Assembly: GCA_000827495.1 (NCBI GenBank)
Contig: KN817539.1
Location: forward strand, 391,191-455,190
Source: Hypholoma sublateritium FD-334 SS-4
Taxonomy: Eukaryota; Basidiomycota; Agaricomycetes; Agaricales; Strophariaceae
DNA: 64,000 nucleotides
Direction of reading: 5' to 3'
Part shown: in pieces, positions 35,515 to 47,250 of the stretch
Position numbering within the stretch: position 1 is the first letter of the stretch
How the letters are laid out: the number at the start of each line of letters is the position of its first letter
The notes under the pieces: model-generated
The model's input: the letters and a program-made list of their open reading frames with translations, nothing else
Told to the model about the DNA's origin: nothing
Databases searched by the model: none
Translations under genes and position numbers: made by a program

Positions 35515-38167
35515 TCACGGCAGTGCCAGGAACAGCTGGAGGAGTTTCTCGAAGTTGGGTGTGCCGACACCTGCAGAAACAGAAGTCAGCAATGCGGCCT
35601 GCGCAGGTCGTGGAGCACGTACCGGTGACGGGGTCCCATCCTTTTGTCCTGCAAGATGAAGGAAATGTGAGCCACCAACAAAAAAAGGATGGAAAGAAGG
35701 ATACGCACGCAGTGAATCCGGGTGTGTCTACGCACATGCACGTCAGCATGCGGCCACCGTCAAACAAACAAAAGCACGTACTGCAGCCCTGATTGCCACC
35801 CGTCGTGATGTCATTGAACCCAGAGGCGAACGCGGGTGAGTAGATCTACATGCGCATCAGCACCTCTCCCTGCACCATGCCGCGTAAAAATACGCACTGA
35901 TGGATTGATAAAGCCTACGGAGCGCTTGCCGCGTGCAAGGCGCGCGTCGTTGATGAGGGTGATGAGCGAGCCCGTAACAGGCGACGACGCAGACGTCCCG
36001 AACACGAGACCGAACTCGCCGTTGATCCCAATCACGTAGTTCGCGCTGGCCGAACCAGAAGTTGAGCGCGCGCAGGGGGGGCACACGAAAAGGAACACAT
36101 ACCCGTTCGCGGACAAGTCGGGGAACGCGCGCACCCTGCCGCTGTTGTTGAACTGGGCGCCGGTGAACGGAGGCGGGTGATTCTGCAAAAAGTTGGTGAC
36201 CGCGGTCTTCTGGTACGCGGGCATTCTGTGCGAAAGGGAATTTAGTACGCGTGCGCTGCGCACGTACAGGGCGGACGCACGGGAAGATATTCGAGAAGCC
36301 GCCACCGGAGAAGATAACCTGCTCGCACGCGCTTTCGGGATCATTCACGGTGCTCCCTGGGTTGACCTGCGTCGCGCCGACCGCGGTGAGGAACGGGCAT
36401 GTTACCTGTCATGGACGGTGTCAACACACGCGAGAACTGTTTTGCGCAGATACGTACCGGGAAACCGGGGCTGAAGACGGTGCCGTTGTTGACGGGCTGG
36501 TCTAGAGAACAGCATAAGCGACATACTAGGAAACACACATAAACACCTACGCTTTGCATTGAGACACACCCCGCCTCCTCCAGCAACACCGTCGTCGCCG
36601 CTGCTGTAGAGCACAGTCGTGCCCAACATACCGAGCTAAAGTGCATTGCTCAGACACTGAGCAAAAAAACCATATGAAACGTACATACCTTGGCATACTC
36701 GGTGCATTGGCGATTCGCAAAGGCAGGCGTCACTTCGACCTCGTCCTGGCCGTACGAAACAGAGACGACGAACGGCGGGGCAATGATGCCACACGATTCG
36801 GGGCCCTTGAAGCCGCCCGGGAGAGGGTCGGGGTAGATACCGTCCTAAACCTTGCACTCAGCAAGTGTGAGAAGGTCATCTGCGTCGGATACGCACCTGC
36901 GTGGGATCGTCTCCGCCCTCGAAGGTGCAGAACGAGCCGTCGACGGCATCGAGCCAGTTATCAAAGCCGGCGCCTAAAATTGCACATCAAAAAATGCAAA
37001 CGAGTGATGTCAATGCGTGCGGACTGACCCTCGACGAGATCTCCGGTCTGAAGGAGGGTGATTTTCTGGGGGTTGGTCAAGCCCATTGCGTATTCGAGAT
37101 CGAGGTCGCTCTCGCCGTTGAAGTCGAAGCTTTGGTTGGTGGTCTGGATAACCGCTACATCGTCCTTCATTAGGCTCCCAGCGTGTACAGAGCTGAGAAT
37201 GTCACGAACCTCCATCAATAAAAACATTCGTGGGGCGGACACCAACAAGACTTGGCGAGAAATTCGCGAAGAATAGATCGAGATCCTTTGCTAGGAAGGA
37301 CTGTGGCGTGAATTCAACTGCACGAGAGAGAACATTAATAACATTCGACCGCACAAGATTGCGCATATGCTACGCACCGATTCCGTATGTGTTTTTGTGT
37401 GTCGAAACGGGGGTATAATCGACATTGTAAAGCGCGCGGAGGCAGTCAAGGGTGATGAACTGGTCGCAGGTCTCCAACGAGGGGGTGATGCGGATTTCCT
37501 TGGTCGACTTCTTGGGACCGTTCTTCAAGGAAGGTACACCCATTCCGCCCATCTTGGGCGACGGGCGATGGTTGAATTGTACAGTCGGCCTGATCAGGTC
37601 GATGTGCTCGCTCACATGAGCCGGCACAGAGTAATTGTGGCAGCCTACAAGACAATCATAAACGGCGAGACCTTCGATGACAGGAAACATCAGATACTGA
37701 CCAAATTGCTGGTCGCCAGATGGGTGGTTCCAGACGTGGTACTCAGTGTTGAGGAGATCCTCGACCTCAGCCGTGGTGGCTTCCAACGAGATCCACCCTT
37801 TGTTTGCTGATAGACGCAACTTCTCGCGAGCGAAGCCGGCGTCGACGAGCCAGTTTGTCACTGCAGAGATCGACTCGGGCCTCGGCGCAAACAGTTCCAC
37901 GATCTCCTCTGGACTGTAGTGCTGTCCAAAGCGTGGCGATTCGGGGTGCGCAACCTCCATGAGGAGCTCCTCCACGCGATGCGTGTTGGACTGCGTCAAT
38001 CCGAAGCGCATAGGAAGCACCTTGTTCGCATCGAGGCGGTGCGATAGTTCCCAATTGCGCGGCTCTACTGTGCGCTTCTCGTGGAGGACATGCGGGCTAG
38101 AACGTGGTGACGGGGCGGCGAACGCAGCGCCAATAAGCGCCGCACAAAAGGAAAGCTTGAGGTGCAT
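35515..38167 (-). CDS. Secreted S53 (sedolisin) peptidase, copy A
   Basis: A multi-exon gene. Signal peptide MHLKLSFCAALIGAAFA, then a pro-kumamolisin domain (HRVEELLMEVAHPESPRFGQ; WLVDAGFAREKLRLSANKGW; NTEYHVW). In the catalytic domain the E..D pair is in FNGESDLDLEYAMGL, the oxyanion-side Asp region is in VVSVSYGQDEVEVTPAFANR, and the nucleophile is in FGTSASSPVTGSLITLINDA. The Ca2+-binding end is FNDITTGGNQGC followed by GWDPVTG and GTPNFEKLLQLFLALP, with the stop at 35515-35517. All Ser-Glu-Asp residues are present, so it should be active after autoprocessing. Sedolisins are acid peptidases (tripeptidyl-peptidase or endo type) secreted for extracellular protein digestion. Its close paralogue copy B lies directly upstream on the same strand. 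Confidence 0.93.
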
Positions 38168-39819
38168 GTTACTGCACGATGGGGTAGAGAAGGGGACTAC
38201 GAGGAGTGGCTGACGCTGCTGCTGTGACTTTTATACCATCATAGCACGAACCATGGGCGGCTGACAATTCTGCTGTGACTTTCATACTGTGCTTGTACAT
38301 AGCACACACCGCTGCATCCGCAAAATAATAAGCGGCACCGTATGTGGAGGGAAAACGACGCATATAACGCGCTGTACAGCCGGCCGGCGAAGCTGATTTG
38401 CATGCGCGCCGCATGATTGGTGTTGGAGATAAACCATCTTGGGAATGGACTGGGGAATACCTGGAGATATCCTGAGGAGGCCATGCGATTGAAAATAGCG
38501 GTATTTGACTCTTGGGAAGAAATGAGGGGCCTCGAGTTAATATTAGCCATTTGCGGGTGTACGGGAGAGGCGAGAGAACTCCTGGAAAACGATTGCCATA
38601 CCGAATGCCAGATATATATAAACTCGCCCACTGAGTAGAGCGTTGGCGAGTGTGGGGAAGCCGGAACAATTCCTATATTAAGCGTGCGCAGTCATCGTTC
38701 TGAAAACCGAGCATGAGGTATGCAGGGAATATTTGCCTGGCAGTTTCTCGCGAATGGTCGTCTGCCATGCAGAAATGGTCGTGTGGCAGGGATATCCAAG
38801 TTGGCGAGAAACATATAGACCGAGTATATGCGCGGACAGTGAAGCCTTGAGACGAGATGCGGACATCATTGAAGATGATTCAGCGTGGCAAGTTAGAGCA
38901 AGGCACGAGAGCAAGTTATATCTTATCAGGCCACTTTTAGGGTGGCGTAGGATAGCCGAGGATACGCAGCATCTGCGCGTAGAGATGAAAATAGGTGCGG
39001 ATAGGTTATAGTCGATTCAAGTGTCTGTGGGAACCCGCCTCCATGAATACAATCGCCGACTGTGCGAGCGCGTGGCGCGTTGGCATTCGTTCCACTAGAC
39101 GGAGACAAGACGGGAGATTATTCAGCGCACGCCTTCTAGAAGAGAAAGGAGGCAGAGTGCAGAAGATGTACTGAATGATAGAAGGTTTGTTGGCTCATCC
39201 CGACGCGAGAGAGACAGTGTCATTTGTGGTTGATTTACAGTCGTGAGTCATCTGAGAAAAGTTCCGCAATTGAGGAAGAACCAATACGTCTGTCCGGTTC
39301 GGGCTTCGAAGGTAGATGAGGCTTTCCAAGGACATGGAGCTGTGAAAAAAGCATAACTTGGACCGGAGAAGCTAGCAGTTTGCTGTTGGTTTGCTGGCAA
39401 CCTTGTGGGACTTTCTTCTCAATCTGGTTTACGCGTGACGCGGCCCGGGCTGTCCCAGTGGCTCGGCGCTAGCGGCTGCGCTCAAGCTCATGCGCTTTCC
39501 CTCAAATATTTACGACCAGGATATCACCTGTCGCCCAATACTCAAGTAAAAGTTATTAGATTGGCCATGGCAGTTATTAAAGGTCATACGGTACCTTGGT
39601 TATCATCCACCTGCAGGTTGCGTCCGAGTCGTATCCTCCTGTGACATACCGCTTGCATACCTTGCATGCTGCAGCCTGCCACCCGTACTAAGTATTTGAA
39701 AGGGAAAAAAACTTGCGATTGATTTGGGTAAAGTTATGTAGGTCACAACCTCCCCGTTCTACATTCCAACTCTGCACACAGCTAATTCGAACGATTCTGC
39801 AGACGCCCATTGGGCTGGC
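38168..39819. repeat. Spacer between the S53 copies; carries duplicated upstream DNA
   Basis: There is no gene here. The part next to copy A resembles the DNA upstream of copy B. ACCATCTTGGGAA (about 38432 and 42758) is followed by AGGCCATGCGAT (about 38480 and 42803). Near 39047 and 43348 the stretches GAATACAATCGCCGAC and GAATACGATCGGCGAC match. The duplicated block therefore includes promoter and about 1 kb upstream. The rest, 39100-39800, has no recognisable content. Confidence 0.65.
38229..38235 (-). promoter_or_regulatory. TATA box of S53 copy A
   Basis: TATAAAA on the minus strand about 62 bases upstream of the ATG. The surrounding block (GCTGTGACTTT..ATAGCAC) is itself duplicated at 38219-38250 and 38271-38304. 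Confidence 0.5.
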
Positions 39820-42540
39820 TTACGGAAGGGCCAAAAACAGCGGGAGGAGCTTTCCGAGGTTGGGTGTGCCAACACCTATGGACAGATAAGATGATTAGCG
39901 TCGCTTCTGTTATTAGCTGTGCTCGCGTTGTACTTACCGGTGACGGGGTCCCATCCAGTCGTCCTGCATCAATGAAAGGACATCGGCAGCCATTCATACG
40001 CGAAATAAGGAAAAAGACGTACGCAGTGAACCCCGCTGTGCCTATAAAACGCATATGTATGTGATCAGTCCTTGTCAGCGTGAGGAAAGGAAAGTTGCCC
40101 ACCGCATCCCTGATTTCCACCCGACACAATGTCGTTGAACCCGGACGCGAACGCCGGGGAGTATATCTTTAGTACCTCAGAGTTAGCACGCGTGCGTGGA
40201 CGATCCCAGAGGGACGCGCACCGATGGATTGATGAACCCAACTGGGCCCTTTCCCGCCGCAAGCCGCGCGTCATTGATGAGCGTGATGAGCGAACCGACG
40301 ACGGGGGACGACGCAGAGGTGCCAAATACGAGGTTGAACGCGCCGTCGATCCCGATTATGTAGTTTGCACTAGAGCACGGTGATTGATCGCCTGTAAGCA
40401 CGAGTGGGGCACAGAAGAGGTAGCAGGGACGCGCACCCATTTGCGGAGAGGTCAGGGAACCCGCGCACTGTCCCGCTGTTGTTGAACTGCGCGGCGGTGA
40501 ACGGCGGAGGGTGGTTCTTCAGGAAGCCGGTGACCGCAGCTGCCTGGTACGACGGCATCCTGCGCATAGAACAGAGCAGGTTATATTGAGTGCATTGTGC
40601 AAGATCAAACACAAGCGCACGGGAAAATATTCGAGAACCCGCCGCCGGAGAAGATGACCTGCTCGCACGCGCCTTCGGGGCTAGTGACGTTGCTGCCCGG
40701 GTTGATCTGCGTCGCGCCAACGGCAGTCATGAACGGGCAAGTTACCTGTGGTAGGCTTCGTCAGTGCATGCACAGAGGGAGAAAAACATCAGGGAGGACG
40801 TACCGGAAATCCTGGGCTAAACACGCGTCCGTTCCTGGCCGGTCTGACTAGGGGTGCATGAGAGAGCTAAGAGCCAGCAACGAAGAGCGGCACTTACGTG
40901 CCGCATTTAAACAGGTGCCGCCGCCTCCAGCGACACCGTCGTCGCCGCTGCTGTAAAGCACGGTTGTACCCAGCATTCCGAGCTGCATTAAATTAACTCA
41001 GGCAAGCACCCAAGCTCACGAACATGCCTCCTACCTTAGCGTACTCGGTACACTGGCGGTTGGCAAATGCAGCAGTTACGGATGCCTCGTCCTGACCGTA
41101 CGAAACGGATACCACGAATGGGGGCGCGATTATGCCACAAGACTCGGGACCCTTGAAACCACCCGGCAGAGGGTCGGGGTATATACCGTCCTAATCGTGC
41201 AATTCAGTAATTGAAGAGAGGCTAACCGCGTGTGACTCTCACTTGGGTTGGGTCGTCTCCTCCCTCGAAGGTGCAGAACGAGCCGTCAACGGCATCGAGC
41301 CAATTGTCGAATCCGGCGCCTAAATGCAGATGAGCGAAATGTGCCCAGTGTTACAATGCTGCCATATAGCGCATGCGGACTGACCTTCGACGAGGTCTCC
41401 CGTCTGAAGAAGTGTGATGGTTTGTGGGTTAGTCAGTCCCATTGCGTATTCGAGGTCCAGGTCACTCTCTCCGTTGAAGTCGAAACTTTGATCGGTAGTT
41501 TGGATGACAGCTATATGGACTTGGATGAGTTTCCTGTGTCAGGATGGGGTCGGTAATAAACAAACCTCCGTCAATAAGAACGTTTACAGGGCGAACACCA
41601 ACGAGACTAGGTGAAAAATTTCCAAAGAAAAGGTCGAGATCGGCCGCGAGGAAGGATTGCGGGGTGAATTCGACTAAAAGACAGTAGCCCAACCATTAGG
41701 ACCGTGTCTCATGGATGTGCGAATGTATTACACACCGATTCCGTACGAGTTCTTTGCAGTTGCTACAGGGGTGTAGCTCACATTATAGAGCGCGCGGAGG
41801 CAATCCAGGGTGATACTCTGGTCGCAAAATTCTAGCGAAGGGGAGATGGTGACGAGTTTGTCCGACTTCTTAGGGCCAGTGCGTGACGAGGGCATGCCCA
41901 ACCCGCCACCACGCTTCTTCACCGCGAGAGGTGACAAGCGTTGACTGAACTGAACGGTCGGCCTGATCAAGTCAATGTGCTCGCGCACATGAGCGGGCAC
42001 AGAGTAATTATGGCAACCTGATAGGTGACCACAAGGGTCAGGCTAAGCCGGGTCAAAGGAGCTTTGATACTAACCGAATTGCTGCTCTCCGGAAGGGTGG
42101 TTCCAGACGTGGTATTCAGTCTTGAGGAGCTCTTCGACTTGTGCGGTGGTCGCATCCATTGATATCCAACCCTTGTTGGCCGACAGACGCAGCTTGTCGC
42201 GTGCAAATCCGGCGTCGACGAGCCAATTCGTTACGGCGGATATTGTCTCAGAACTGGGTGCAAAGAGGTCTACTACTTCCTTCGGGGAGTAGTGCTGCCC
42301 GAAGCGCGGTGACTCGGGGTGCGCAACCTCCATGAGAAGCTCTTCCACGCGGTGTATGTTGGACTGCGTCAGCCCGAAGCGCATGGGGAGCACCTTGTCT
42401 GCGTCGAGGCGGTGCGAGAGTTCCCAGTCGAGAGGCTCGGACGCGCGCTTCTCGTGGAGGACATGAGGGCTAGAGCGTCGCGACGGAGCGGCGAGCGCGG
42501 CGCCAATCAGTGCCGCGCAAAACGAGAGCTTGAGGTGCAT
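39820..42540 (-). CDS. Secreted S53 (sedolisin) peptidase, copy B
   Basis: A paralogue of copy A with the same exon plan. Signal peptide MHLKLSFCAALIGAALA; a second in-frame Met lies four codons upstream, but copy A supports MHLK as the start. Pro-domain blocks are nearly identical to copy A (HRVEELLMEVAHPESPRFGQ; WLVDAGFARDKLRLSANKGW; KTEYHVWNHPSGEQQFG). Catalytic motifs are kept: FNGESDLDLEYAMGL, the VVSVSYGQDE-type block, and FGTSASSPVVGSLITLINDA; the C-terminus is GTPNLGKLLPLFLALP with the stop at 39820-39822. Differences from A are spread evenly, with a short insertion rich in charged residues in the region just before the mature enzyme (SPLAVKKRGGGLGMP). Both copies appear functional, so the pair may differ in regulation or specificity. 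Confidence 0.93.
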
Positions 42541-42601
42541 GTTGGTGCACAATACAAGGCACAGCAGCGCCCTCTGTATTGATCGGCATTGCTTCCCTGT
42601 C

Positions 42602-42608
42602 TTTTATA
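42602..42608 (-). promoter_or_regulatory. TATA box of S53 copy B
   Basis: TATAAAA on the minus strand about 62-68 bases upstream of the ATG, the same distance as in copy A, so the core promoter was duplicated with the gene. Confidence 0.5.
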
Positions 42609-44232
42609 TTGTGCTGGGACAGCACGAGAAAAGCCGTTATCTGCATGTTAACCAGCGGTTACTCAGGAGAAGGGAAAAAGACCCCCTGGCCGCGCTGGAG
42701 AGGCGGTCGGTGAAGTTGATCTGGAAGCGCATCCTATGATTGAGTGTATAGATTAACCATCTTGGGAAGGGTCGAGGGAATACTTACGGTGCTATTCTGA
42801 AGAGGCCATGCGATCATGAATGGCAATGGCAGTTGGCTTGGGAAGAAATTCTGAACATAGAGTCAATAATAGCTTGGTAGAATATGATAAGTTAAACAGT
42901 CTTACGCAAACAGCATACAAAAGCATGGGGCAACCACTTGAGAGTTATGAGATTCCTACGCTGAACATGCACCGTCAAATCCAGATAATGAGCACGAGGC
43001 GTTTCGGGAGTTATCTTCCATTTTCCTTCAATTGTACATCTGCGGAGTACTAGCTGTGATTCAAAACCCATGAAGGGGAAAAACAAGTCGCCAGAGCCGG
43101 TGTCGATCGTGTAAGTGAGTGAACGAAGGAACCAAGAAAGTAAATGCGATTCGGAATCTTTGAGACGCCAACAAGAAGGATGCATGTCAAACGTCGGAGG
43201 TCGACCTGGGAAACAAGAGTAAGAGTAATTCAGCCCATTTTTAGGCCTGCTCAGATAGCTGGAGAAGACCAGCGGCTGAGCAAAGAGTCGCAAAAGAGGT
43301 CCGACAGTTGTTCTGCGTTTCGAGAACCACCCTTACACCCGTTTTATTGAATACGATCGGCGACAGAGTGAGCGCGTGTCGTGTTGAGGTTCGGTCCTTC
43401 ATAGTATACGCAGGATATCAGAGCATGTGTATCCATGGGAGAGCAGCAAGGCTGGAACTAACATGGGATGATTATCCTTTTCACAGTTGAAGGCTTTACG
43501 AAGGCTGCCTTATACTACCAGGCCGCGACCGCAATGCCGAAATTCTTTCTGAAGAGGAGCCCAGCGTCGCTATTGATGTAGACTTCAAGAAATACACACT
43601 TTCTCAGTATCGTGGAGCCACCTTGAATGCCATGAAAAAGGGAGTAGCAAATTATGGTCGTCGAATCCAAGTCGAATCAGAAGTCAAAGGGTCGCCGAAC
43701 GTTGAACGTGGGAATTCGGATCACGCGACTATCTCGTGACGTCGACGCGTCCAACTTGCTCCAAATTAGGGATGAAATTCGGATGGCACCACTGCATGGA
43801 ATCGCCTTGAAATCGCCCGGAATCCTCAGGGAATCTGGATCAATAGAAGCCAGGACTTCAGTTACGAGCTTCTCGTTGACAAAAGGACATCTAATAGTAA
43901 ATTCTCATCTATATAAGTTTGATATAAGTGGGTATTGTGGGGAGCGAAATCAAGGCGGACTCTGGGTCATTAGTATGGGACGGTGGACCTTTTAAGGACC
44001 TTTAGGCCCAGAGAGGAGGGAAACGCACTGAGCACTCCTATAGTAAGCTTAAGTGTTCCTTTGTCCTCGGCAACGACTGCTCCTCGCGGCGTGCGCAATA
44101 TGTAGGGAGCTTTTATCCACAGCCCTGGCGCGCACAGTGCGCACTCCAAGCGCACTCTCGTCTCGAAAGAGCGACGCGTCACATGCAGACATTCAAGCGC
44201 TTTCCATACGAGGCCACGGTTTTAGACCGGTG

Positions 44233-44257
44233 GCCGGTCCCTCGACGAGGGACCGGC
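44233..44257. repeat. Perfect 12-base palindrome arms around one base
   Basis: GCCGGTCCCTCG, one A, then the exact reverse complement. It is GC-rich and could form a cruciform or bind a dimeric factor; no gene is within 500 bases. Confidence 0.7.
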
Positions 44258-44874
44258 TCGGCATCCGCCCTACCACGGTTTTATGAACCTCTGCAACTCG
44301 CGCGAGAAATTGCTGCATTTCCGCGGTACGACCAAGGGAATCTTGAGTCGGCCCTGTATTCTGGCATGCGGCTCCTGATTTGAGTCAACCGTGAGTTCCA
44401 AATCTTGAGGCCGCGTCTCCGCAAGCGAAAGAGCTCATTGTGCTTTTGCCAAGAGGGAGAACAGGATGGTAGTTTGGGTAAGATGAAATGGCGACGGGTA
44501 CGTTGTTTAGCAGACGTAAGTGTGTTACAATAAGGTCGACAACGCATAATTAGAGTCGTTCAAGAGACATTTGTTGAAAATGTGTCTTTGTTCGTTTTTG
44601 TGACCTCGGTTGAAGTTTCGCGTCGCGTAAGAAACCTCGCAAGACCAACGATACTGAGTTTATGAAGATACTGACGGCAATTCACGAGGACCCAAGGCTC
44701 GCCGACCGCCGGAACAGCTATGGATGGTTGCTGATGTTGTTAGACGGTGGCTATTCCCTGGTCGAGAAAATATGGAGCTTTGCTCATATACAGGTCGTCT
44801 TCTGACCTATCTGTTTGTTTCCACCCTCAGCTCGCCAGCCAGCCTATGTACAGCATTGCAGCTTAAACATCGAT

Positions 44875-46697
44875 TTAATTTGACTTCTGGGGCGGGTATA
44901 GAACAACCATCTCGGCAGTCACAACAGCCAGCCCCACGACGGTCATCAGAAAGATGGGCAGCAGATTCCAGCGGGCAAACGTCGCCTGCTTGATCGTGAC
45001 GCCCTTCTGCCGTAATATTGTCGTCCAGAGCAGACCTGCAAGGCTCGCCGAAAACGTGAAGCTCACTGCGCCAATGTTGCTCGCAACCGCGAGCGCGATT
45101 GCCGCAGCGCGTGTTGTGCTGTCGGGGAGCGCCGCCGTGCGCACGATCTTCGTAAGGAGGATTGTCGCGCCTATGTTCGTTCCAGCGACGTTGCACAGTA
45201 CAACACCAAGCACACCGATGAGCCAGATGGTGGGGATCATCTGCCGGTGCGACGCGCGCACGAGCCACGTCGCGAAGACATCGATCCAGCCCTGGTGTGA
45301 GAGCGCCTCGATGAGGATGAATTGGGAGAAGGCGAACGGGATCAGCCCAAAGGGTAGCCTTGGGAGGGCGGTGAAAAATGTTGGGAAGTGCGCCGCCAGT
45401 GTGCGGTGTTTTGAGTGGAATGCTTCCCGTTGGGCTGGGAAGAGCTTTGAAGGCGTGGCTGTGGATTTGCTGTTAGTGGAGCTGCTGCGAGTAGAGGGAG
45501 ACTCTGTAGTGGGATTAGGTGGGGTGTTGGTTGGACTTTCGCATAGTGGAGGTTCCTCCTTTTCTTTGGGTATGGGTGATAATGCAATGAGATTGGAAGT
45601 GGGATTGGTAAGGGTATTGAAGGTGGCTGGGCGCTCGAGATCTTCGGCATCTGAACTGGACATGGCTCGCTGAATTTCATGCGCCATGACATTTTCCTCG
45701 GTGTCATTTCCAGCGTCTACCTGCTCGCTGAATTTGGGTATTTTTCCCGTCGAGTATCGATAATGGTCCCAGCACAGGTCAAAAATGAACTTCCCTCCAG
45801 CAAAGGGTAATGCAATTTTCCAGACATCGATTTTGAAGAAACTGACGATGATAATGACGACGAGACAGGTGATGAGCCATATTGTGCCGAAGCACGCGCT
45901 GACGGGATCGCGTAGCACTTCGCGAACGTTGAGTTTTCCAATAGCATGCATCTTGCTTGGTACGCGCTTGGGGTCCCGAAACTGGAACATCAGGGCCAGA
46001 TAGCAAGACACACTACAGGCCAGGAAAGGTAGGATGGTATAGGCGGTGAAAGCCGCATTATTGACCAGGAATCCCTCGCAGATGACGACATTGGTTGGAT
46101 TCCCTACAAAAAGGACCATGCTTGCGGTGTTTGCGGCAGCAAACTCTGAGATTAACCATGCCATCGGTTCGAGTTTCGTGGCTGCAGTGTAATAGACAAG
46201 GAAAGCCGTGCCGGAGAGGATGACGGGATCGTTTCCTACAACAGCACTGATTGCTGTCAGGAGCAAATAGAAGTAGAAGTAGAGTTTTCGACCGTTGTTG
46301 CCTCCCTTGTTACTCACCCAGAATGCAGCAGCTTGAAGGATTCCGGTAACATCCAGGGTGATGGCCATGTAAGCTAGAGAAATAAAGAGGAGCAGGATAT
46401 TGTAAGGTTTGATATCATCTGTTCAAGATCGTTTGTGAGCCTTGCGTGATATAACATTTCAAATAAATTGATGTTACCTGTGCCCACGATTCCGTTGCGA
46501 ATCTGGGTGGGGCCTAAGCATTGAGCTGCCCATAATATAGCTATAGTCATTATAGGAGCCGTCATTAATCCAATCGTGATTTTTGTCCGGCCAAGGCATG
46601 GCAGGCGAGCACGGAAAGAGAGAGGTCGAATGACGAATGTTGTAGAAAGGAAAAAGAATATGAGGGTGACGATGGAGAACCGGTCGATATTGGACAT
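44875..46697 (-). CDS. ArsB/NhaD-type (CitMHS superfamily) ion transporter
   Basis: A polytopic membrane protein of about 570 residues. The first exon starts at ATG 46697 (MSNIDRFSIVTLIFFFLST) and joins across an intron (GTAACATC..GAACAG, about 46419-46479) to DIKPYNILLLFISLAYMAIT. Family features include GNDPVILSGTAFLVYY, FVGNPTNVVICEGF, and near the C-terminus CNVAGTNIGATILLTKIVR and SNIGAVSFTFSASLAGLLW. Between the two membrane halves lies a long cytosolic loop rich in Ser, Pro and Thr (about residues 260-390). The stop is TAA at 44875-44877. Members exchange anions or Na+ for H+. The substrate cannot be read from sequence; arsenite and sodium are the usual suggestions. It is transcribed divergently from the CorA-like gene. 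Confidence 0.88.
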
Positions 46698-47250
46698 GCT
46701 GGTCGTAATCCTGGTGGGCTGATATAGTACATCTGAGCATAGGCAAAGGTCAAGAATGCGTGGATGTCGTCTGTGACGGACTTACCTGGTATCCGTGGAA
46801 CAATTAGTGACTACACTCTAAGCCTGCATTGCCTCCAGTGTTCAACTAGAATTGACTTGGAATGTGGTGCCACGGTGTTGCTGGCCGAAGTTGGACCGAG
46901 GAGTTCGCGGCCACGTCGAACAACCGGCTACATTTTATCCTCCGTGCGCGTGGCCGATTGATGTTGGCTTGATGGCTGCGCACAAGTACAACAGGTGTCC
47001 TAAAAACGTCATGATCATTACAAGATCATTATACCTCAACGATGCCAAGAGGCGACTTGGCCGGAACGTCTCTTTCTTCAGTACTATTGCTCATGGCTAG
47101 ATCTCTGGTTAGATAACTGCAGAGACGTTTTGGTTCAGTGACATATTCGTGCAGCTGCTGACTTGTGGTGCTCTATCCACCTCTCTGAATTGCAGCATCC
47201 AGGCATCTAGCTAAAATAACTTGCCTGCCGGAGAAACTTTGGAGACGACC
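46698..47250. promoter_or_regulatory. Bidirectional promoter region (ion transporter / CorA-like)
   Basis: About 550 bases separate the divergent starts at 46697 (minus) and 47251 (plus). Two transporter genes share this upstream region, so joint regulation by ion status is possible. I see no specific operator motif. Confidence 0.4.

Larger units (their letters stand above)
42541..44874. other. Intergenic; duplicated upstream DNA, then unassigned sequence
   Basis: 42541-43390 is the upstream half of the S53 duplication. At 43486-43738 the plus strand is open for about 80 codons without an ATG and reads GRDRNAEILSEEEPSVAIDV and YTLSQYRGATLNAMKKGVAN; it looks coding-like but I do not recognise it. 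43750-44874 has no supportable gene; a 25-base palindrome is listed separately. Confidence 0.35.
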
